A model generated the notes under the pieces. The model worked only from the letters and a program-made list of their open reading frames with translations. It had not been told where the DNA came from and searched no databases. The position numbers and the translations under genes are program-made. 24,773 nt of DNA, from positions 1 to 24,773 of the forward strand of contig JBCBZE010000012.1 in NCBI GenBank assembly GCA_039815505.1. The letters run 5' to 3'. Origin of the DNA: CANLWN01 sp039815505 (GTDB lineage Bacteria > Bacteroidota > Bacteroidia > Flavobacteriales > Flavobacteriaceae). This document shows, piece by piece, positions 8,076 through 15,738 of the stretch. Position 1 is the first letter of the stretch. Every line of letters begins with the position of its first letter.

Positions 8076-9476
8076 ATGATACAAACGGATACCATTGTTG
8101 CTTTAGCTACCCCTTCCGGTGCGGGTGCCATCGCTGTAATTCGGGTTTCGGGAAAAGACGCCATTTCCTTGGTTACCCCCCTTTTTAAATCCAAATACAA
8201 TAGCAAGGAACTATCCAAACAAAGAAGCCACACCATACATCTAGGCCATATCATGGACGACCATCGGACCATGGACGAAGTGCTGGTATCCGTTTTTGAG
8301 GGACCCCACTCCTACACGGGAGAAAACGTAGTGGAAATTTCTTGTCACGGCTCTCCCTACATACAACAACAAATTATCCAATTGCTCCTTAGGTCGGGTT
8401 GCCGTATGGCCAATGCAGGTGAATTTACCCTACGTGCATTCCTCAATGGAAAAATGGATTTGAGTCAGGCAGAGGCCGTTGCCGATCTTATTGCCAGTGA
8501 TAATGAGGCTAGCCATCAAATCGCCATACAGCAGATGCGGGGCGGATTTAGTAACGAAATCAAAAAATTAAGGGACGAACTATTGAATTTTGCTTCCCTA
8601 TTGGAATTGGAACTCGATTTTTCAGAGGAAGATGTAGAATTTGCGGATCGTAGTCAATTTAAGGCGTTATTGAACAGGATCCAAAAAGTTTTAAAACGAT
8701 TGATTGATTCCTTTGCCGTTGGCAATGTCATTAAAAACGGAATTCCCGTAGCCATCGTCGGAGAACCCAACGTAGGTAAATCCACGCTGTTGAACGCTTT
8801 ATTGAACGAGGAACGCGCCATTGTATCCGATATTGCGGGCACCACAAGGGATACCATAGAAGATGAAATTACCATTGAGGGTATCGGTTTCAGGTTTATA
8901 GATACGGCGGGGATACGTGAAACCCAAGATAAGGTAGAGACCATTGGAATTCAAAAAACCTTTGCAAAGATAGGCGAGGCCCAAGTGGTCCTGTTTCTTG
9001 TGGATAGTTCACGATTTGCGACCAACGGGCTTAACATTAAAGAAGTTCAATTAGAGTTAAAAAAAATACAGAATACATATCCCCAAAAGCCTGTACTTGC
9101 GATCATCAACAAAGCGGATACACTTAAAGAAGCGGAACGATCAACGATTAAAAAACAACTACCGAATGCCCTCATCCTATCCGCCAAGACCGGTAAAGGC
9201 ATAGGTGGCCTTAAACAGCGATTGCTACAGTTCATACATACAGGTGCCTTACGGAACAATGAAACCATTGTTACCAATACGCGCCACTATGATTCATTGT
9301 TAAGGGCGTTGGAGGAAGTACAAAAAGTGCAGCAAGCTATGGATGAAGGAGTCTCCGGTGACCTTCTGGCCATTGATATACGACAGGCTTTGTATTACTT
9401 TGGGGAAATCACCGGGGAAATTACCTCGGATGATCTGTTGGGAAATATTTTTGCGAATTTTTGTATCGGTAAATAA
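8076..9476 (+). CDS. mnmE: tRNA uridine-5-carboxymethylaminomethyl(34) synthesis GTPase MnmE
   Basis: MnmE with MnmG modifies the wobble uridine of several tRNAs in the cytoplasm. The 466-residue protein has the N-terminal folate-binding domain (DTIVALATPSGAGAIAVIR). It also has the helical domain and an inserted G domain with G1 GEPNVGKS (229-236), G2 region AGTTRD, G3 DTAG (276-279) and G4 NKAD (345-348). The C-terminus is the invariant FCIGK, whose Cys is the family's conserved residue. The start is fixed by homology directly at the ATG. The last 18 bases are part of the repeat that bounds the genomic island, so the insertion left the gene intact. Confidence 0.97.
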   Translation: MIQTDTIVALATPSGAGAIAVIRVSGKDAISLVTPLFKSKYNSKELSKQRSHTIHLGHIMDDHRTMDEVLVSVFEGPHSYTGENVVEISCHGSPYIQQQIIQLLLRSGCRMANAGEFTLRAFLNGKMDLSQAEAVADLIASDNEASHQIAIQQMRGGFSNEIKKLRDELLNFASLLELELDFSEEDVEFADRSQFKALLNRIQKVLKRLIDSFAVGNVIKNGIPVAIVGEPNVGKSTLLNALLNEERAIVSDIAGTTRDTIEDEITIEGIGFRFIDTAGIRETQDKVETIGIQKTFAKIGEAQVVLFLVDSSRFATNGLNIKEVQLELKKIQNTYPQKPVLAIINKADTLKEAERSTIKKQLPNALILSAKTGKGIGGLKQRLLQFIHTGALRNNETIVTNTRHYDSLLRALEEVQKVQQAMDEGVSGDLLAIDIRQALYYFGEITGEITSDDLLGNIFANFCIGK

Positions 9477-9622
9477 AACCCTTAAAACCATTTCCCAATA
9501 ACTAACCGGGCCTATATGTGCTTTCTAAGGCGTTCCAATCCAAATATTTGACCGATTCAAAATTTCCATTAACCGAAACAGCGCCCAGATAGCCAGGATA
9601 GGGCTTAAAGGAAAGTAGGTTC
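9456..9622 (+). repeat. Left direct repeat of the island (DR-L)
   Basis: About 167 bases. It matches 23188-23357 with two substitutions that I can see (T at 9461 against C, A at 9571 against G) and one three-base indel just after the mnmE stop codon. It contains the mnmE terminal codons FCIGK-stop, the short intergenic sequence and the 3' end of the PPTase gene. Identity stops at 9623. Confidence 0.93.
9502..9622 (-). pseudogene. Relic of the 3' end of the PPTase gene
   Basis: These 121 bases equal the last 40 codons of the phosphopantetheinyl transferase gene at 23237-23956, including its TAG stop at 9504-9502. The upstream coding part is absent and unrelated sequence begins at 9623. The fragment has no start and cannot make a functional enzyme. 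It is a by-product of the event that created the island-flanking repeats. Confidence 0.88.
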
Positions 9623-9623
9623 T

Positions 9624-9737
9624 ATGAAGAAAAGAAATGAAGGCAAAGGTGAAAGAGTTACTATCACAGGCACGTCTGAGGGGCTTACCCTTAATGTTTC
9701 CATCAACTTGGAAAAATGTAGGATACTGCAAGAATAG
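9624..9737 (+). CDS. Small 37-residue ORF at the left island junction, unrecognised
   Basis: The frame begins with ATG two bases after the repeat ends and reads MKKRNEGKGERVTITGTSEG, then LTLNVSINLEKCRILQE and stop. The composition is protein-like and a strong terminator follows 21 bases after the stop. It may be a genuine small gene or the tail of a larger gene that was cut at the junction. I recognise no family. The ATG exactly at the junction makes a truncated remnant at least as likely. Confidence 0.35.
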   Translation: MKKRNEGKGERVTITGTSEGLTLNVSINLEKCRILQE

Positions 9738-9758
9738 AAAATACATAAGCATGGGCAC

Positions 9759-9783
9759 AAAAAGCACCTTAAGGGTGCTTTTT
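9759..9783 (+). terminator. Intrinsic terminator
   Basis: Stem AAAAAGCACC / GGTGCTTTTT with a short TTAAG loop, followed by ATTG. The T-run makes it a good terminator for the small ORF or for whatever gene once read across the left junction. Confidence 0.7.
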
Positions 9784-9835
9784 ATTGTCGTACAATTTTT
9801 CTTTTAGTTAGGTTAGCTCACTACTGACCTATTGA

Positions 9836-10038
9836 ATGAAGAAACCTAGAGTCTTAAAAATCCATCCGAAATTTAGATTTCGTACTTGGGATACCATTAC
9901 AGTACCTGAAATTAGGCTTGAAGGGAAATGGCTTGAAAAGTTAGGTTTCAAGAAAGGGCATAAAATTCAAATTCAGGAAAGCAAAAAAAATTAGTCATCA
10001 CTCTAATAGACGAAACTGATGAGGAAAATAACCAATAA
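9836..10038 (+). pseudogene. SymE-like toxin gene, interrupted by a -1 frameshift at an A8 tract
   Basis: From ATG 9836 the frame gives 52 residues (stop 9992-9994) containing the SymE core TVPEIRLEGKWLEKLGFKKG then HKIQIQES. SymE proteins have an AbrB-like swapped-hairpin fold; E. coli SymE is an SOS-linked toxin controlled by antisense RNA. Just before the stop lies a run of eight A (9983-9990). Shifting back one base there continues the protein as KKLVITLIDETDEENNQ to a TAA at 10036, giving the usual family ending of about 70 residues. So the gene is either broken by one lost or gained A, or expressed by slippage on the A tract. SymE-like genes are frequent in Bacteroidota mobile elements. 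Confidence 0.7.
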
Positions 10039-10092
10039 TTCAAGCAAGCTAAAATCAATTTTTCATGCTTCCACTTAATCTGAAAGCTTAGA

Positions 10093-11250
10093 TTAACAAA
10101 CTAATCTCAAGTTAGTCGTTTTTAACTCTAAGAATGTTTTGATATGATTGATTATCATCATTAAATCTGTGCAGTAAACCGATGGATTATCAAAACCATT
10201 CTCCTTACTATATCTTTGTAATACATTACCCCCTCCACAAACTGCAAACAAGTTACAAGATAAGCACTTCTCACAGGCCATAGATGCCTTTTCTCTATAT
10301 GCTATTGCTAAAGTAGTTTTTTCTGCATAATGGATTGGGTAATCTGACACTCCATAGTTTAAATGGCCAGCTCCTTCATAAGAAGTCTTTAGCCCATCAT
10401 AGATATGGTATGTGCCATCGGTTTCTATCATTAATACACCTTTGGAGTAAGCTCCCAATAAATCAGTGCCTTCTTCCACTCCAAGCAATAATTGGATAAT
10501 AGTCGAAAAAAGCCTTATATGAACGGTCTCATTTCTTTCTGACCAAAGGTCAAAAACCTCAATTAGCCATTGTCCTATGCTTTCTTGTCCTTTATTTCTG
10601 TTGTCCTTTGTATCATGGTTCAAATCAGGAAATAACAAATCACTTCTCGGGATTCTATAACTCTCTAACGTATCCAACATTTCCTTTGGGTCAATCTGAG
10701 GATTAATAACTTGAAGTACACTTCCAAGAAGATTCGGCACCTTCAATCTTAATTTTTCAATATTTGAAATAATACTGTCATATGTTCCCATACCGTCATG
10801 GGTAACTCTCGTTTTATCATGGATAGCCTTTATACCATCCATGCTAACACCTATTTTAACATTATATTTATGGAGTAAGTTGATTCGTTTTTCGTCGATT
10901 ATAGTCCCATTAGTTTGAATACTAAATACCACATTATCTTTTCCAATAGTCTCAGTAATTATTTGTAAAAAAAAATCTAAATCAGGATACAGTAATGGTT
11001 CTCCCCCATGTAAGCATATCATTATTTTTTCTCTCGGGTTTCTTTCCAAGTGTTCCTTTAATCTCAAGCTAAAATGAATAACTGTTTCTCTTGAGATAAA
11101 TTTTGGTTGTTTTCTCCATAATTGATCTTCTTTAAAGTACATATAGCAGTAACTGCAAGCTAAGTTACATCTACTAGCAACTTTGACCACAAAAATATTT
11201 GTACTGTTTTTATACAATGTATTTTTATTATTAACTTCAAATATTCCCAT
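10093..11250 (-). CDS. Radical SAM/SPASM peptide maturase, FxsB/XyeB-like (putative cyclophane-forming)
   Basis: This 385-residue enzyme has the radical SAM cluster motif CNLACSYC (Cys28, Cys32, Cys35) followed by YMYFKEDQLWRKQP and the HGGEPLLYPDL segment. The mid-region IETDGTYHIYDGLKTSYEGA and the end CGGGNVLQRYS...NPSVYCTDL are typical of the FxsB/XyeB/GrrM group. The SPASM-type cysteines are Cys326, Cys329, Cys332, Cys338 and Cys360. Known members of that group join an aromatic side chain to the residue two positions later in a ribosomal peptide, forming a three-residue cyclophane. The gene lies 15 bases downstream of a small precursor gene rich in aromatic-Ser-Ser units. The chemistry here is inferred from family and context. 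Confidence 0.88.
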   Translation of the reverse strand: MGIFEVNNKNTLYKNSTNIFVVKVASRCNLACSYCYMYFKEDQLWRKQPKFISRETVIHFSLRLKEHLERNPREKIMICLHGGEPLLYPDLDFFLQIITETIGKDNVVFSIQTNGTIIDEKRINLLHKYNVKIGVSMDGIKAIHDKTRVTHDGMGTYDSIISNIEKLRLKVPNLLGSVLQVINPQIDPKEMLDTLESYRIPRSDLLFPDLNHDTKDNRNKGQESIGQWLIEVFDLWSERNETVHIRLFSTIIQLLLGVEEGTDLLGAYSKGVLMIETDGTYHIYDGLKTSYEGAGHLNYGVSDYPIHYAEKTTLAIAYREKASMACEKCLSCNLFAVCGGGNVLQRYSKENGFDNPSVYCTDLMMIINHIKTFLELKTTNLRLVC

Positions 11251-11265
11251 TAAACCAATTACACC

Positions 11266-11418
11266 TTAATCTCCTCTACTCCATGAAGAAAATGAAGAAT
11301 ATGCTACATGGTCTTCTTTAGCATTTTTGACATCTTCAACAAGTTTTTTTATATGAGGGTTATTTATTTTTTCTGTTTTTGATTTAGTTATCTTTTTAGT
11401 TAATTTTTGTTTTTTCAT
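11266..11418 (-). CDS. Candidate RiPP precursor peptide with aromatic-Ser-Xaa core
   Basis: A 50-residue ORF in the gap between the membrane protein and the radical SAM enzyme. It starts MKKQKLTKKITKSKTEKINN, continues PHIKKLVEDVKNAKEDHV as an amphipathic leader, and ends AYSSFSSWSRGD. The last twelve residues hold three consecutive aromatic triplets, Tyr40-Ser-Ser, Phe43-Ser-Ser and Trp46-Ser-Arg, then Gly-Asp. That is the layout expected of a substrate for three-residue-cyclophane enzymes, which act on aromatic-X-X units. Its size, its charged leader and its 15- to 19-base spacing to both neighbours fit a precursor. No cleavage site such as GG is obvious. I recognise the pattern, not a named family. 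Confidence 0.8.
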   Translation of the reverse strand: MKKQKLTKKITKSKTEKINNPHIKKLVEDVKNAKEDHVAYSSFSSWSRGD

Positions 11419-11437
11419 TTAGTTAATTTATTATGCT

Positions 11438-12163
11438 TTAATTTTTAATTGAAATGGTCTTAAGAAAAGGGATAGATTTTTCATGAATATCCCCCATAAT
11501 ATCTGAAATTCTTACATGTAAATCTAAACGTGTGAATTTTTTTATAACTTTTTCCGAAAGAGCCATCATTAATATCCCCTCCTCTTTGTTTTTAATAGTT
11601 TGTAGGGGTGCGCCTGGAGTAACAAGTCTTACGTGAAAGTCTATTTCATTTTTAAAATTCAAATATTCTAAGACACCAATAAATTCTGATCTGCTAATTC
11701 TGAATTCCTTTTCAGAAATTTTGTCTGAATACCATTCCAATGTATAAGTTACTTGGTCAATAACCCCTATTCCCGGTCCAACATTCAATAATGTAGCAGA
11801 CCAAGCATTTTTATTTAAATTTTTCACTTTCTCATAACTGGTTAGCCATGATAGATTAGGTCTCATTGTCCAAGCAAACTGCTCTCTTACAATTATCAGA
11901 GTAATAAAAACCCCACAAAGTGATGCTGTTGAAGTAATACCTAATAAAGAAAATTTCCATCCATTAAAGTCATCTGATAAATTGACCAATATAATTTCCC
12001 ATACCAACAATAATAAGAGCACTGCTAAAATTATGCGGGGTAATAAAGAAAACTTTTTATTTCTTCTTACTAATTTCTGGGTGTATTCTTTAAAAATATC
12101 CTCTGACATTAAACCAAATCTAGTTCTTAACAAGCAGTATCCCATATCTAAGAGTACTGACAC
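11438..12163 (-). CDS. Two-helix membrane protein upstream of the RiPP precursor, function unknown
   Basis: I do not recognise this family. The longest reading starts at GTG 12163 (241 residues). ATG codons at residue 7 (12145) and residue 19 (12109, MSEDIFKEYTQKL) are alternatives, and the last gives a soluble start ahead of the first helix. Two hydrophobic helices follow: RIILAVLLLLLVWEIILVNL and FSLLGITSTASLCGVFITLI. A soluble C-terminal domain of about 145 residues then contains PNLSWLTSYEKVKNLNKNAW and NVGPGIGVIDQVTYTLEW. It is the first gene of the operon and lies 19 bases before the precursor. Immunity, sensing or export of the modified peptide are possible roles. It has no transporter or protease motif. 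Confidence 0.7.
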   Translation of the reverse strand: MSVLLDMGYCLLRTRFGLMSEDIFKEYTQKLVRRNKKFSLLPRIILAVLLLLLVWEIILVNLSDDFNGWKFSLLGITSTASLCGVFITLIIVREQFAWTMRPNLSWLTSYEKVKNLNKNAWSATLLNVGPGIGVIDQVTYTLEWYSDKISEKEFRISRSEFIGVLEYLNFKNEIDFHVRLVTPGAPLQTIKNKEEGILMMALSEKVIKKFTRLDLHVRISDIMGDIHEKSIPFLKTISIKN

Positions 12164-12187
12164 TTTTCTTAATTTAAAAACTCTTAA

Positions 12188-12199
12188 GTTAATATTAAC
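12188..12199. promoter_or_regulatory. 12-base perfect palindrome upstream of the RiPP operon
   Basis: GTTAATATTAAC is perfectly self-complementary and lies 25 bases upstream of the GTG start of the membrane protein gene. It could be an operator, but AT-rich palindromes arise by chance in such DNA. Confidence 0.3.
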
Positions 12200-12200
12200 A

Positions 12201-12293
12201 AAATAAATACTACTATTTTTTATTTGAAATTACCATTAATCGGAAAAATCTTTCACATTATCTATATCATGAGCTCAATTATAGCTTTGTTAT
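12201..12293 (+). promoter_or_regulatory. Conserved leader, copy A, upstream of the four-gene operon
   Basis: This segment resembles 15739-15832 over its whole length. Shared landmarks in the same order and spacing are AATACTACT, TTAATC-GAAA, ATCTTTCA, TTATC-AT and AATTATAGCTT-GTTA. TAGCTTTG at 12282-12289 matches the Bacteroidota -7 box and would give a leader of about 85-90 bases before the ATG at 12382. A short inverted repeat CGATT-A-AATCG lies at 12364-12374, just before that start. Confidence 0.6.
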
Positions 12294-12381
12294 TACCTTG
12301 ACAATCAAATCTCATTCCCTCTATTATAGCAATTAACTACTTCGGTGTTAAAGTAAGTAACATCGATTAAATCGTTATTTT

Positions 12382-12729
12382 ATGAAAACTCATTTTGTTT
12401 TTTGTAAAACGTGTGGAGAAAAAGTTCCTGTTGAAAAAGAGGTGCTGCCAGGTGCCAGAATTGTTTTTTATTCAAAAGTGGGAAAAATCAAATTTGATAC
12501 AGATACTTCTTCCATATCAGACTCCGAAAAATTCACATATGACACAGAAAAAAGTGTTGGGAATGTATTGTCTTTTATACATAAAAAAAGTCGTTCATCG
12601 GAGATAGAAAATGAATTAGCTAATGTCATTTTTGAACTACCCTCTTCATTTACAAAAGAGTATGAAAAAATTGGAATCTATCTAACTTGTGAGGATAACC
12701 ACGAACATAAATACTATGTGTATATGTAG
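12382..12729 (+). CDS. Small CxxC protein of unknown function
   Basis: This 115-residue protein begins HFVFCKTCGEKVP, a zinc-ribbon-like CxxC (Cys8, Cys11). A second potential ligand group lies near its end in CEDNHEHKYY (Cys104, His108, His110). The middle is polar and serine-rich. There is no signal peptide or membrane helix, so it is probably cytoplasmic. It is the first gene of a tightly packed four-gene operon with two-base gaps between successive genes. I do not recognise the family; a metal-stabilised small regulator or adaptor would fit, but this is only inference. Confidence 0.75.
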   Translation: MKTHFVFCKTCGEKVPVEKEVLPGARIVFYSKVGKIKFDTDTSSISDSEKFTYDTEKSVGNVLSFIHKKSRSSEIENELANVIFELPSSFTKEYEKIGIYLTCEDNHEHKYYVYM

Positions 12730-12731
12730 AT

Positions 12732-13517
12732 ATGAATACTCCAACTCCTAAACAAAAACCGACCCCAAAGGTCAAAGATCAATTTTGGTTTGATATGTCA
12801 GCCAAAATAATCAATGAATCTATTTCGACCCTAGATAAAGGGTTGGCTAAGCTTGATGCATATATAACTGCCTTATGGGTAATTTATACAACTGCATCGA
12901 TCTTCTCCATCAAATACTTGAAACTTTTAGAAAACGATTTCTATTGGTTTATTCTCATTCCGCATTTATTGCTCTTATTAGGAAGATGCTTTGTCGTATT
13001 ATCTCAAATGCCGATTAGAATGGATTTGGTAGTGAATGCCCCCGTCTTAATAAAAAAAAGCTATGTAAGAGTATTTGAAAGAAAACGCATCTCGTTATTG
13101 ATTGGAAGCATTTTTGCGCTTTTAGGAACAATTGCAGTAATAATAACTCTTACCTATTCATTTCAAAAGAATAATCAATTGAAGAATTTAGAGTATGGGA
13201 AAGCAAATAGAGTTAGTCCTGATCTAATCGTAAATCACCTAAAATCGAGTGATAATTTAATTTTCACAGCCGAAATTACACCAAAAACAAAGAGCGAAAT
13301 AACAATTTCAGCCGTCAATAAAAATAATGACACTACACATAAGGATACATTAAACCGTATTAGCACCCAAAATGGGACTATTCATGGGGAATTTAAATTA
13401 CCTGAAAAGGATTATCAGCAAATTAAAATCAATATTAAATGGATTGATATTAATCAAAATAATATTGAAAAAAGTTTATCAAGATTAATAGAAAACAAGG
13501 AACATAAGTTGCCATAA
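12732..13517 (+). CDS. Triple-helix membrane protein, unknown function
   Basis: The 261-residue protein has a lysine- and proline-rich N-terminus and a segment (ISTLDKGLAKLDAYITALW) leading into the first membrane helix. Helix two is FYWFILIPHLLLLLGRCFVVL and helix three is LLIGSIFALLGTIAVIITLTY. The remaining 100 residues (SDNLIFTAEITPKTKSEITI and later NIKWIDINQ) look like a beta-sandwich and, by the positive-inside rule, probably lie outside the inner membrane. I recognise no family. It lies two bases after the CxxC gene and two bases before the next gene, so all are coexpressed. Confidence 0.75.
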   Translation: MNTPTPKQKPTPKVKDQFWFDMSAKIINESISTLDKGLAKLDAYITALWVIYTTASIFSIKYLKLLENDFYWFILIPHLLLLLGRCFVVLSQMPIRMDLVVNAPVLIKKSYVRVFERKRISLLIGSIFALLGTIAVIITLTYSFQKNNQLKNLEYGKANRVSPDLIVNHLKSSDNLIFTAEITPKTKSEITISAVNKNNDTTHKDTLNRISTQNGTIHGEFKLPEKDYQQIKINIKWIDINQNNIEKSLSRLIENKEHKLP

Positions 13518-13519
13518 AA

Positions 13520-13993
13520 ATGACTTCAAAAAAACACAACTATTCAAAAGTTAATTGGGATGAAATGAACAATAGTGGTCATTTTCAAGTAACTTCAAAC
13601 AAAGGAAAATCCGCAAAGGGGGTTATCAAGAAATCGAGTGACGGGAAATTAATTGCCCTCATCGAAAATACCAACTATTCAGATTCTTATGCCAATAAAA
13701 AAGTGAAGAGTACCCTAAATACAATTTTTAAAGATTTCACAGAAGATGTATATATACAACAAGCAATAGACTGTCTGCCAAATTACATATACACTGATTC
13801 ATCCGAGGCCAATGGACTATCCCCAAATGACCCTCACACAATTACTGGGAATTATAGACATTATTGTGTAAGTGGTGCTTATGATTGTGGTGGAAGCACC
13901 TATCAAGGTCCCGTATCCGTAGTCTATAAAGGCTCAGTAATAGGAGTTTGTGTTGGAATAGCCGTTGAATATGCCAAATTCAAAGTCAATTAA
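13520..13993 (+). CDS. Small protein with C-terminal Gly/Cys-rich segment, unknown function
   Basis: The 157-residue protein has no signal peptide. The first 90 residues are polar, starting MTSKKHNYSKVNWDEMNNSG. The C-terminal part is distinctive: HYCVSGAYDCGGSTYQGPVS, then VVYKGSVIGVCVGIAVEYAK, with three cysteines and a moderately hydrophobic glycine-rich stretch. I do not recognise it. The position between a membrane protein and a lipoprotein suggests it acts with them at the envelope. Its hydrophobic end is too short and mixed for a confident membrane helix. Confidence 0.72.
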   Translation: MTSKKHNYSKVNWDEMNNSGHFQVTSNKGKSAKGVIKKSSDGKLIALIENTNYSDSYANKKVKSTLNTIFKDFTEDVYIQQAIDCLPNYIYTDSSEANGLSPNDPHTITGNYRHYCVSGAYDCGGSTYQGPVSVVYKGSVIGVCVGIAVEYAKFKVN

Positions 13994-13995
13994 TT

Positions 13996-15579
13996 ATGAG
14001 ATTCAATAGTATACTTTTCACCGTTCTAGCTTGTATGATTTATTCATGTAAAACTGCAAGTCCTAGACTTACAAATTCACATGCTGGAATATATAAAGTG
14101 GAAAAAATACCTGATGGTGATTTTCTTACTATCCAAGCGGCTATAGTACCCATTATTCCGCCTAAAACGGAATCAAAAAAAGCCAAAACTTTTTTTGATC
14201 TAAGAGATTCTATCCCTCAAACTTTTTTAAAGGTTTTAGGGGGTAATGTTAGTACAGGAGCAGATTTTATAAAATATATAAAAGAGCCGCTTAGTAATGA
14301 ACCTGAAAAAACTCCTGCGAAACTAAAAACAGATTTCGCTACTCAAAAAGTACAATTTGTACTAGGTAATGTTAAAAACTATCAGGTACTAGCATCAAAG
14401 GAAAATCCTGAATTTCTTCATCCAAACACCCGTTTGGCATCTTTAAACACCAAACTTGACTTTTCAAATACCGACTTTCAAATTGTATCTATTGATAAAT
14501 TAGAAAGTGAATTTGAAACAATTGATTTAGGTTCTATCTCTAGAACGCAAGATGCTAATTTCTCAAGTAAATTGACTGGTCAATATGGTTTGACAAATAC
14601 TAGCAGCAGCAAAAATTCGGACAACACCTCAAACTCTTCTGGAAGTATTGAGAATACAGTAATAGATAATGTATATGATGCTAATGGAAATTTACTAGAA
14701 GGAGTTACGGTTAATTTAAGCAACAATGATTCAACTGGTACTGGTAATGAAAGTAATAAAAGTAGTAACGTGGGATTAGGAGTGAACGGTGAAGTTGGTT
14801 ATAATAATAAAGAAACAATTGCAGAAGCTTTACAAGTAAAACTTAAACGTTTAAAAACCGGTTTTGTATTTAATAAAGAGAACATTACTATATCGCAACA
14901 TGGATCTAATTTATTAGATATATCAGACAATGTCATTGTAACGGCATCTATTTTCCCAAAAACTGGTGTCAGAACAGATAAAGTAATGAATTTTACAAAT
15001 CTCTTTAAAGACTACCAACCCCAGAATGCCAGTGAAATAAAATTAAACAGAAGATCTATTAAATACATGAATTGTCAATCAAGAAGTGTAGACGTCTGTT
15101 TAAGTGCGAAAGGTGTTTTGAGAACCGTAGAAAACAAAATGAGAGGAGATAATACTCTTGAATTTGACGATAAAGTAATTTATTACCCTTTTAATTTAGC
15201 TACAACTAGTAGTAATACTACTATTAACAATTGGGGAAATTGTACTACCATATATAAATTGGAATATAAAGACCCTAGTGGTGTATTCTATGATTTAAAT
15301 GCGGGTGTTGGTTCTACTTACGAAGTTCATTTCGTTGAAACTGAAAGAGAATTATTTAGGAGTTGGTTATTCTTGCAATTAAGAAATCCTACACTTAATA
15401 AATTAAAACATCCATCTTTGGAAATTTATCTTAAAGAGCGCGTTGCATCACCAGATATGCCACAAAAAAGAATACAAATTGTTGGACCAAACATTGACAA
15501 TAATGACATTCAAAAAATAAAGAGTTTGGACATACAATTTAAATCGCTACAAAAAGATGATTGTGATTGTGATAAATAA
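13996..15579 (+). CDS. Large lipoprotein of unknown function
   Basis: The first residues MRFNSILFTVLACMIYSCKT form a lipoprotein signal peptide with lipobox-like IYSC and Cys18 as the expected lipidated residue. The 527-residue protein has a low-complexity Ser/Asn-rich middle (around residues 200-260, for example TNTSSSKNSDNTSNSSGS) with a carboxypeptidase-regulatory-like strand NVYDANGNLLEGVTVNLSNN. It ends in an Asp/Cys tail (KDDCDCDK). I recognise no enzyme motif. It is the last gene of the four-gene operon and would be anchored in an outer or inner membrane. A structural or surface role, possibly with the membrane protein two genes upstream, is inferred only from context. Confidence 0.75.
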   Translation: MRFNSILFTVLACMIYSCKTASPRLTNSHAGIYKVEKIPDGDFLTIQAAIVPIIPPKTESKKAKTFFDLRDSIPQTFLKVLGGNVSTGADFIKYIKEPLSNEPEKTPAKLKTDFATQKVQFVLGNVKNYQVLASKENPEFLHPNTRLASLNTKLDFSNTDFQIVSIDKLESEFETIDLGSISRTQDANFSSKLTGQYGLTNTSSSKNSDNTSNSSGSIENTVIDNVYDANGNLLEGVTVNLSNNDSTGTGNESNKSSNVGLGVNGEVGYNNKETIAEALQVKLKRLKTGFVFNKENITISQHGSNLLDISDNVIVTASIFPKTGVRTDKVMNFTNLFKDYQPQNASEIKLNRRSIKYMNCQSRSVDVCLSAKGVLRTVENKMRGDNTLEFDDKVIYYPFNLATTSSNTTINNWGNCTTIYKLEYKDPSGVFYDLNAGVGSTYEVHFVETERELFRSWLFLQLRNPTLNKLKHPSLEIYLKERVASPDMPQKRIQIVGPNIDNNDIQKIKSLDIQFKSLQKDDCDCDK

Positions 15580-15620
15580 TGTGCTTATGAGCTTACTTTT
15601 GGCCAATCTGATTTTTACCT

Positions 15621-15703
15621 GTACCTCCCCTATCTTATTTTTAGACACTTTACAACGTGGCCCAAACTTTGCCTGATTTATTCCTTTTCTGTAATTGAAA
15701 GTA
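15621..15703. repeat. Conserved trailer, copy C, after the four-gene operon
   Basis: About 83 bases resembling 17757-17840. Shared landmarks in order are ACCTCCCCTA, TATTTTTA-ACAC, CAACGT, and GATTTATTCCTTTTCTGT followed by GAAAGTA. A small inverted element lies at its end. It follows the operon's last stop by 41 bases. It does not look like a coding remnant or a classic terminator. Confidence 0.7.
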
Positions 15704-15738
15704 GAGAATCTATTTTTTAAAACAATAACTTTTTAATA

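Noticed and set aside
9456..9476. tRNA gene as the integration target
   Set aside because: No tRNA-like cloverleaf is present at either repeat. The target is the protein-coding end of mnmE.
9525..9767. Minus-strand 80-residue frame sharing a segment with a frame at 23260-23442
   Set aside because: The shared string comes from reading the duplicated PPTase 3' end in a wrong frame. It is an echo of the direct repeat, not a conserved protein.
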